Of a DNA stretch of 64,000 bases, positions 58,315 through 64,000 are shown in pieces. The stretch comes from Sciscionella sediminilitoris (GTDB taxonomy: Bacteria > Actinomycetota > Actinomycetes > Mycobacteriales > Pseudonocardiaceae). The stretch covers positions 1 through 64,000 of the forward strand of contig NZ_JALM01000021.1 in the NCBI RefSeq assembly GCF_000737195.2, written 5' to 3'. The translations under genes and the position numbers were made by a program. Below the pieces are notes generated by a model, which worked only from the letters and a program-made list of their open reading frames with translations, did not search any database and was not told the DNA's origin. The stretch's first letter is position 1, and every line of letters starts with the position of its first letter.

Positions 58315-59094
58315 TTACCGGAGTCGCATGAATACCGGCTGGTCGCCGAGTCCTTCGGAGCCGAGGCCGAACGCTACGACCGGACCCGGCCGCGCTATCC
58401 CGGCGCCTTGATCGAACGGGTCCGCGCCGAGAGCCCGGGTGCGAAGGTGCTCGATGTCGGCACCGGAACCGGGATCGTGGCCCGCCAGCTCGAACGGACC
58501 GGTGCCGAAATCCTCGGTGTCGAGCCAGACGAACGGATGGCGGAGTTCGCCAGGAGCAGCGGGGTCGCCGTCGAGGTGGCGAAGTTCGAAGAATGGGAAC
58601 CCCGTGCGCGGACCTTCGACACCGTGGTCGCCGGGCAGACCTGGCACTGGGTGGACCCGGTCGCGGGTGCGGAGAAGGCCGCGCGCGTGCTCGGGCCGGG
58701 CGGACTGCTCGCCGTATTCTGGAACGCCTTCGAAGCCGAAGCCGAGATCGGCGCGGCCATGGCCGAGGTCTATCGCAGCGTGCTACCCGAATCGCCGATC
58801 AACCGGATTGCCACCTGCGGCGAGGACCCCTACGGCGAACTGTGCACCAAAGCCGCCGAAGGCATGCGGCACAGCGGAGCGTTCGGCGAACCACAGCGAT
58901 GGCGCTTCGCCTGGGAAAAGGAGTACAGCACCGAAGAATGGCTGGACGTGCTGCCGACATTCGGCAGCGCCACCCTGCTACTCGCCGCAGAGCGCGCCGA
59001 ACTGCTCGATCGCATCGGTGCCGTGCTGGACGCCGCTGGTGGCCGTTTCACCGTGCAGTACGCCACCGTGGTGGTCGCCGCGCAGCGGGCCTGA
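58306..59094 (+). CDS. SAM-dependent methyltransferase (class I)
   Basis: 262 residues. SAM motif I is VLDVGTGTGIVARQLERTG (about residues 44-62), followed by the acidic ILGVEPDERM, and motif III-like AARVLGPGGLLAVFWNAF (about 122-140). The QTWHWVDP motif is typical of Methyltransf_11 enzymes acting on small molecules. The ATG at 58306 lies inside the right arm of the operator palindrome, so no ribosome binding site is available and translation may be leaderless or start further in. It is divergent from the TetR gene and may modify that regulator's inducer. Confidence 0.9.
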   Translation: MPTLPESHEYRLVAESFGAEAERYDRTRPRYPGALIERVRAESPGAKVLDVGTGTGIVARQLERTGAEILGVEPDERMAEFARSSGVAVEVAKFEEWEPRARTFDTVVAGQTWHWVDPVAGAEKAARVLGPGGLLAVFWNAFEAEAEIGAAMAEVYRSVLPESPINRIATCGEDPYGELCTKAAEGMRHSGAFGEPQRWRFAWEKEYSTEEWLDVLPTFGSATLLLAAERAELLDRIGAVLDAAGGRFTVQYATVVVAAQRA

Positions 59095-59099
59095 TCTGG

Positions 59100-60395
59100 C
59101 TACCCCAGCTCATCGCGTTGCCCTTCTTCGCCGGCGACCGAATAAGGCGGCGCGCTGCCGCCCGCCACCCGGTTGCGTCCGTGTTGCTTCGCGACATAAC
59201 ACCAGTGGTCAGCACGCGCCAGTATGGCTTCGACAGTGTCTCCATCGTCAGGGTAGGTGGCAATACCGATCGATGCGGTGCGGTTGGTGATGTGTACCGC
59301 CTGATCGAGGGTGTCGGTGGCCTCGACGGTCATGGCCGCGATCGCGGCGCGGAGCCGGTGCGCGATCGCGGCGGCTTCCGGGGCACCGACCTTCGGGAGC
59401 AGGACGACGAATTCCTCGCCGCCGAAACGTGCCGGGATGTCCTCGGCACGTGCGTTGGCGCGCAGCACATGCCCGAGTTGCCACAGCACACGATCACCGG
59501 CCGGGTGACCGTAGGTGTCGTTTATCTGTTTGAAGTGATCGAGGTCGATCATCAGGATCGAGCACTGGCCGGCCTGGCGTCGGGCACGGGTCAGTTCACG
59601 GGTGGCTTCGAGTTGCCATGCGGCGCTGTTGCGGACACCGGTTTTCGGATCGGTGGCCGCCTGGTCCTCGACCTGGCGGGTCAGCGAGGCCCGATGCAGC
59701 GCGATCGCCACGAGCGCCACACCGGCGAGGAACCAGCTCCGTTCGAGAAGCAGCATGCCGGTCAGGACACCGAGGATGAGGTTGCAGGCAACCAGGTTGG
59801 TTCCACCAGGACGTTTGATCATGTCCAGGAATCGGTACTCGCCGCGGATGGCGAGCCCGGCCGCCGCTCCGACCAGATTGGCGACCATGTAGACGGCGAC
59901 CGCGAGGATTGCCAGGAGGGTATTCCGTGGCTGGGCCACATCGAAACGCTCGATCGACCCGGCGCCGAGGAACAGCGCGAGGTGGGCGGCGGCCGCGGAC
60001 CAGGTGACGATCGCGGCGGTGTACGCCGCCCGGTTGGCCACCACCGGTTCCGTGCCACGCCAGGACCTGACGAAGGTGTGCCCGTACAGGACGAAACTCA
60101 GCGCCGTGATCAGCGAGACCGGCAGGGTGAGCGCGGCCGCCATCATCCACACCGAGGTCATCGTGACGGGCATGGGCACGGCGAATAGGCGGCGGGTTCG
60201 CTCCACCGCGGTGCACGTCTCTTCCTGGATCAATCCCAGTCCGGCCAGTATCGCGAACGAGAGCCATTGCTCGCGGCTGGGCAAGGCGATCACCGCGGAT
60301 ACGGTCGCGGCGGCCGGGGCCGAGACAATGACGGCCAGCAGGACCGATGCGCGCCACCGGTCCATCGTCGCGAGACCGAGATGCGGGCTGGTCAC
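59100..60395 (-). CDS. Membrane-bound GGDEF diguanylate cyclase
   Basis: 431 residues from GTG 60395. Six or more hydrophobic segments fill residues about 15-225 and probably form a membrane sensor. The GGDEF domain (about 255-415) has DPKTGVRNSAAWQLE, MIDLDHFKQINDTYGHPAGDRVLWQL, and the active-site ARFGGEEFVVLLP (about residue 325). The inhibitory RxxD site is present as RAED, five residues before GGEEF, so product feedback is expected. It should make cyclic di-GMP. The GTG start forms a GTGA overlap with the original end of the MFS frame upstream (stop 60392), which argues for cotranslation. Confidence 0.93.
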   Translation of the reverse strand: MTSPHLGLATMDRWRASVLLAVIVSAPAAATVSAVIALPSREQWLSFAILAGLGLIQEETCTAVERTRRLFAVPMPVTMTSVWMMAAALTLPVSLITALSFVLYGHTFVRSWRGTEPVVANRAAYTAAIVTWSAAAAHLALFLGAGSIERFDVAQPRNTLLAILAVAVYMVANLVGAAAGLAIRGEYRFLDMIKRPGGTNLVACNLILGVLTGMLLLERSWFLAGVALVAIALHRASLTRQVEDQAATDPKTGVRNSAAWQLEATRELTRARRQAGQCSILMIDLDHFKQINDTYGHPAGDRVLWQLGHVLRANARAEDIPARFGGEEFVVLLPKVGAPEAAAIAHRLRAAIAAMTVEATDTLDQAVHITNRTASIGIATYPDDGDTVEAILARADHWCYVAKQHGRNRVAGGSAPPYSVAGEEGQRDELG

Positions 60396-60498
60396 GACGC
60401 TCTGCCTTCCTCGACCTCCGTAACCCTCGGTGACTCGGCAACATCATCGGCCTTGCCGCGGTTCTCGGTGCGGTACCAAGCCAAGCCGGCGACGGCGA

Positions 60499-61614
60499 TC
60501 ACGATGGTGCCCGCCCTGTCCATATCGCCGCGGTGCTCGCGCCCGCGATCGCGCCACCGAGCGCGGCGCCTACCCCCTGGGTGATCGAGATGACCGCGTT
60601 CCACAGGCCGCCGATCGCACCGCGGACCCGGTCCGGAACCGCGAGGGTCACCAGGTTGGTCGTCACCGTCATGGCGACCATGAGGGCACCGCCCGAGAGC
60701 GCGAGCAGCGCCACCACCAGAGGTAACGGGAGCGGCAGCCCGCACAGCAACAGTGGGACCCCACCTGCCGCGGCCGCGGGAACCATCACCTGCCGATCAC
60801 GTTCGGCAAGCACCGGCCAGCGCAGTGGCAACACGCCGACCACTGAACCGAGCGGAGCCGCCGCCAGAATCCAGCCCGATGCGGACGGCTCACCGAGTTC
60901 GTATGCCAGTGGCACAGCCACGGCCTCGGGAACGATCAACGGGACAAGGATCAGCGATACACCCAACAACGCCCGCACGACCGGGGACGAGGCCACCAAG
61001 GCCCGCACGCTCGGCGCCTTGCCCTGCCCGGTGTCCGGAGTGGGGCGGGCACGCAGCAGGGTCAGGCAGGCCGCCGAGGCGAGGAACGTCGCGGCGTTGA
61101 TCAACAAGCCGAGCGCGGGATCACTCAACGCGATCACCCCGCCGACCGCGAACCCGCCGAGCTGACCGAGTTGCACCGTGCCGAACCGGAGCCCCTGTGC
61201 CAGTTTGAACTCGGACTCATCGGGAAGCACCTCGGCCGTGATCGCTGTCTGAGCTGCTTTGAACACCGGTCCGATCGCGGTGATCACCGCGATCAATCCG
61301 ATCAACCAGGCCCATGCCATGCCGGGAATCGCCATCACCGAGGCCAGGACCGCCCGGACCAGATCGGCCACGATCAGCACCCGGCGACGGGGCCAACGGT
61401 CCGCGATCCGCCCGAGGAACATGCCCGATATCAGCGTCGGGACGAAGGTTGCCGCGTATGCCACCCCGGTCAGCAGGGCCGAGCCGGTGCGTCCGTACAC
61501 CAGGACCGACAACGCCACCCGTGCCATCTGATCCCCGAAGGTCGACAGCAGCTCTGCGGTCCACAATCCACGGAACTCGCGGCGGGCGAACACCCCCAGC
61601 ATCGTTGCCGCCAT
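60499..61614 (-). CDS. MFS transporter, EntS-like exporter family, C-terminally frameshifted
   Basis: 371 residues, paralogue of the MFS protein at 321-1523: both have REFRxLW near the start, GRTGSA-LTG, and a motif A-like loop (GRIADRWPRRRVLI). Eleven hydrophobic segments are visible, and the frame then stops at 60499 after AGASTAAIWTGRAPS. The missing last segment (AGTIVIAVAGLAWYRTENRG) is present in another frame that ends at 60392. A one-base indel near 60515-60530 would restore a 12-helix protein whose stop overlaps the GGDEF start. Either the exporter is truncated in this strain or the base call is wrong. The substrate is unknown. Confidence 0.85.
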   Translation of the reverse strand: MAATMLGVFARREFRGLWTAELLSTFGDQMARVALSVLVYGRTGSALLTGVAYAATFVPTLISGMFLGRIADRWPRRRVLIVADLVRAVLASVMAIPGMAWAWLIGLIAVITAIGPVFKAAQTAITAEVLPDESEFKLAQGLRFGTVQLGQLGGFAVGGVIALSDPALGLLINAATFLASAACLTLLRARPTPDTGQGKAPSVRALVASSPVVRALLGVSLILVPLIVPEAVAVPLAYELGEPSASGWILAAAPLGSVVGVLPLRWPVLAERDRQVMVPAAAAGGVPLLLCGLPLPLPLVVALLALSGGALMVAMTVTTNLVTLAVPDRVRGAIGGLWNAVISITQGVGAALGGAIAGASTAAIWTGRAPS

Positions 61615-62054
61615 GCCCCATCACTCCCGCTCCAGATCAAAGCACGATCCAGCAGCCGAACACCGCGTGGCGACCGAACGCGCCATAACCCCCACGGTAA
61701 GTAGCAGCCGCTCGCGGACAGCCTAGCCGGACAGCAGTGCGAACAACAGCATGCGATTTCGTGCACCAGCGCATTTCAGCGGTACGCCCGCTGGAGACGG
61801 GCCAAACGGTCTCAGCAATTGCTCTATTCGGTTTAAGCCGCACCGGTAGCCGCGAGACGTGTGGAAACAAGGTGCGGTTCGCCCGTATTGCCGGATTCTG
61901 TTACGTGCTGGTCCTCAGAATTCCGAAAAGGTGTAAGAACCGTTCCACATCGATCGTCGAGGGCTCGGCCGAAATCTCGCGATCGGAAATTCGTACGTTT
62001 CCGAACGTCACGACTCAGGCCCTTCCCGGATTCCGGAAAGGGCCTGGTCGTGTG
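61615..62054. other. Intergenic region without a convincing gene
   Basis: About 440 bases between the MFS start and tRNA-Thr. GC falls here, and short frames lack coding bias. It holds the MFS promoter and, at 62017-62045, the hairpin ending the tRNA-Thr transcript. Confidence 0.5.
62017..62045 (-). terminator. Hairpin downstream of tRNA-Thr
   Basis: AGGCCCTTCC (62017-62026) pairs with GGAAAGGGCCT (62035-62045), one bulged A. It begins about 10 bases past the tRNA 3' end; no clear T-run follows. Confidence 0.65.
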
Positions 62055-62131
62055 TGGAGCCGCCTGGGGGAATCGAACCCCCGACCTACGCATTACGAGT
62101 GCGTCGCTCTGGCCGACTGAGCTAAGGCGGC
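62055..62131 (-). tRNA. tRNA-Thr (anticodon CGT)
   Basis: The minus strand folds into a complete cloverleaf: acceptor GCCGCCT/AGGCGGC, D-arm with AGCTCAGTCGGCC, anticodon stem ACGCA/TGCGT around CTCGTAA (anticodon CGT, threonine), and T-arm GGGGG-TTCGATT-CCCCC. CCA is encoded at 62055-62057. A hairpin follows downstream. Confidence 0.96.
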
Positions 62132-62249
62132 AGCACCGCTGAGTGTACTCATATGATCGCCGTCACTCTTGCGGCCCCTGCTCGTTACTTCGGATGTGAC
62201 GCGGGGTGCGTCGATGTCGCCCTGTGCACGCGGAGGAGGATTACTGCAG

Positions 62250-63941
62250 ATGAGGGGACGCTTGCCGAGAGCTCTGTCGGTGCCGGCGGTGGTGCTGGTG
62301 TGCTCGCTGACGGCATTGCCCGCGGCGGCCGATGTGTCGATCCCGACGACTCCGGTCCCGCACCCGGTGGATCCGGCCGATCCGCCGGTGGTGGGTACGC
62401 AGGGTCCGCAACCGCTGGGCCACGCGGTCGGGGACGCGGGCGCGGCGGTCGGTGATCTGCAGGTGCTCCCCGGTCTGGTGGACACCACGACGATCATGCC
62501 GGGCATGGGTGACCAGCTGCCGAAGCAACCGCTGTTGGAGGCGGGCCTCGGCACCTCGAGTGCGCAGGTGAACTCGGAGTCGTATCTGAACTATGAGCGT
62601 TCGATCGCGGAGTCCTCGCCGCTGGGCTTCGCGTTCGGGGGGAATTCGCCGCGGCTGCCCGGTGCGCTGAGCCAGACCGCGCTTCCGGACAATCCGCAGG
62701 CGGTGCACGGTGGTCTGCAGCTGCCGAAGAATCCGCTGCTGAACGTGGGCCTGCTGCAGGGCTCGGCGAATGCGCGCTATTCGCCCACGCTCGGCCCGTG
62801 CACGGACGGCCCGATCTCGGACTCCTCGACCTCGGTGGCGAATCTGTCCGCGGTGAACCTGAATCTGCCGGGCAGCTCGGGTCCGCTCGCGGATGTGCTG
62901 AACCCGAGCAAGCTGGCGGCACTGCCGGATCAGGTGCGCAAGGCGGTGAGCACGGACCCGGCCAAGGGTGGCATCGACCCGAAGCAGGCGCTGTCCGTGC
63001 TGACTCCGAAGGCGAGTCAGGGCGATCAGCTCAAGGATGGCGACCCGGGGATCTCGCTGATCAGCGCGCCGAACCTGATCAGCTCGCGGTCTCAGGTGAA
63101 GCTGGTGGACATGCCGGGCACGAAGAACAAGGCGGTCCGCTCGGCGACGACGTTCCAGTTCGCCGATGTGACCCTGTTCAAGGGCCTGCCGATCCAGACC
63201 AAGATCAAGATCGCCAGCCAGCCGAAGCTGACGGTGACCTCGACGGGCAAGAAGGACACCTCGAAGGTGGAGTACACGGCCCCGATGCTGGAGGTGCAGC
63301 TGCCGTTCCTGCCGCCGATCAAGGTGGACGCGCGGCACCCCTTCCAGGCGCCGCTCGCGCTTCCGCTGCCGAACCTGATCCCGCCGAACGTGAAGCAGGA
63401 GTTCACGCAGAAGTTCGGGATGAACCTGGATCAGATGCGCAATGTCCCGGTGCTCGGCGAGGCCGCGAAGTTCCTCGATGACAAGGGCGGCAACGGGTTC
63501 TCCCTGGATCTCGGCCTGCTGCGGCTCAAGGTCGGGGATTTCAAGCAGAGCGGTCAGGTGCAGACGAAGGGCAAGGGCGGGGCACCGTTCTCCGGGTACC
63601 AGCTCGGTGCGAGCGCGAACATGGCCAGCCTGGACATCCTTCCGCTCGATCTGCTCAAGCTGAAGGACGGCCCGAAGTCACTGGCTACGGCGACGCTCGG
63701 GAAGCAGGTGGCCCGCGCCTACGCGCCGACGGGCGGGGTGGAGTGCGGCACCACGAACCCCGGTGGCGGGGCGGCGAAACCGAGCGGTGGCGCGCCCGCC
63801 AAACCGAAGCCGCAGGCCAAGCAGCTCGCCTACACCAATGGCGCCTATGAATCGGTGCCGCTGTTCTGGACGGGCACCGGTCTGCTGCTCGCGGGCGCGG
63901 TGCTGATGGCCGCGCTGCCGCGCCGCAGGGCCAAGCGCTAG
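62250..63941 (+). CDS. Large exported protein of unknown function with C-terminal membrane anchor
   Basis: 563 residues from ATG 62250 behind GGAGGAGG; the open frame runs further upstream but without support. A signal peptide (RGRLPRALSVPAVVLVCSLTALPAAAD, cleavage near residue 27) is followed by a Pro/Gly-rich stretch and a repetitive leucine/proline/lysine-containing body with segments such as QPLLEAGLG and LPKNPLLNVGLLQGS that recur loosely. A Pro/Lys-rich spacer precedes a C-terminal hydrophobic segment (VPLFWTGTGLLLAGAVLMAAL) and RRRAKR, so the protein is probably held in the membrane facing out. There is no LPxTG motif. I recognise no catalytic family; actinobacterial surface protein is the best description. 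Confidence 0.85.
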   Translation: MRGRLPRALSVPAVVLVCSLTALPAAADVSIPTTPVPHPVDPADPPVVGTQGPQPLGHAVGDAGAAVGDLQVLPGLVDTTTIMPGMGDQLPKQPLLEAGLGTSSAQVNSESYLNYERSIAESSPLGFAFGGNSPRLPGALSQTALPDNPQAVHGGLQLPKNPLLNVGLLQGSANARYSPTLGPCTDGPISDSSTSVANLSAVNLNLPGSSGPLADVLNPSKLAALPDQVRKAVSTDPAKGGIDPKQALSVLTPKASQGDQLKDGDPGISLISAPNLISSRSQVKLVDMPGTKNKAVRSATTFQFADVTLFKGLPIQTKIKIASQPKLTVTSTGKKDTSKVEYTAPMLEVQLPFLPPIKVDARHPFQAPLALPLPNLIPPNVKQEFTQKFGMNLDQMRNVPVLGEAAKFLDDKGGNGFSLDLGLLRLKVGDFKQSGQVQTKGKGGAPFSGYQLGASANMASLDILPLDLLKLKDGPKSLATATLGKQVARAYAPTGGVECGTTNPGGGAAKPSGGAPAKPKPQAKQLAYTNGAYESVPLFWTGTGLLLAGAVLMAALPRRRAKR

Positions 63942-64000
63942 CTGCCGGTGATCCGCTGCCAGAGGCTGGGCTTCGGGGTGAACTCGGGGTCCGCCTCGGC
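63938..64000 (-). CDS. C-terminal end of a minus-strand gene (partial)
   Basis: The last 63 bases read on the minus strand as AEADPEFTPKPSLWQRITGS followed by a TAG stop at 63940-63938, overlapping the stop of the convergent surface-protein gene. The frame is open to the window edge. The family cannot be told from 20 residues. Confidence 0.45.
   Translation of the reverse strand, partial: AEADPEFTPKPSLWQRITGS

Noticed and set aside
1-64000. CRISPR array or complete insertion sequence
   Set aside because: No regularly spaced direct repeats and no transposase reading frame with flanking inverted repeats were found anywhere in the window.

Overview
The window is high-GC actinomycete DNA. The coding is GC3-rich, GTG and TTG starts are common, and neighbouring genes are often joined by 4-base ATGA/GTGA overlaps. 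Gene content (13E12-type HNH gene, RpiR/IclR/ROK-controlled peptide uptake, type I PKS genes) suggests a Pseudonocardiaceae-like actinobacterium, but no marker gene fixes the genus.

Layout. 1-3756: end of a probable integrated element, holding a partial gene whose start resembles a GGDEF-protein membrane region, an MFS exporter and two small membrane proteins. It stops at the 3' half of a tRNA-Phe gene (about 3757-3800), an att-site-like remnant followed by the old tRNA terminator. 3856-4632: a GNAT acetyltransferase and an ABM monooxygenase. 4731-12357: a coupled catabolic operon (NAAAR/OSBS-type racemase, alpha/beta hydrolase, beta-lactamase-fold hydrolase, polar amino-acid ABC transporter) divergent from an RpiR regulator. 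12416-26683: the main biosynthetic operon on the minus strand. It encodes a 2236-residue PfaD-like reductase/KS/AT/ACP/KR protein, a KS/AT/DH/truncated-PPTase protein, a free ACP, an alpha/beta hydrolase with a cysteine nucleophile, a glycosyltransferase and a zinc-ribbon methyltransferase. Together they look like a PUFA/heterocyst-glycolipid-type iterative synthase with its own release, glycosylation and methylation enzymes. 27151-27938: a frameshifted streptomycin-phosphotransferase-like pseudogene.

27952-29670: an FrsA-like hydrolase divergent from a TetR regulator. 29675-39285: a second catabolic block (glucarate-dehydratase-like enolase, creatininase-family amidase, ROK-like protein that has lost its kinase motifs, oligopeptide ABC transporter, IclR regulator, beta-lactamase-fold hydrolase). 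39371-40736: a remnant of an XRE/TPR regulator beside a 13E12-type HNH gene. 40793-48347: a PhaC-like hydrolase, a FUSC exporter, a dienelactone hydrolase, and a tandem-Lrp regulator divergent from an MFS plus D-aminoacyl-deacylase pair. 48353-49928: an ArsR-rhodanese regulator and an MBL hydrolase behind a 17+17 bp palindrome. 49959-51335: an alkaline phosphatase.

51623-57653 is a second, small biosynthetic operon: ACP, FabF-like KS, FabG-like reductase, a thioesterase fused to a type I KS with no AT, and an acyl-CoA-oxidase-like flavoprotein. It converges on a TetR gene that is divergent from a methyltransferase across another 17+17 bp palindrome. 59100-61614 repeats the MFS then GGDEF order seen at the left edge; here the MFS is frameshifted. 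A tRNA-Thr(CGT), a large exported protein and the tail of a minus-strand gene close the window.
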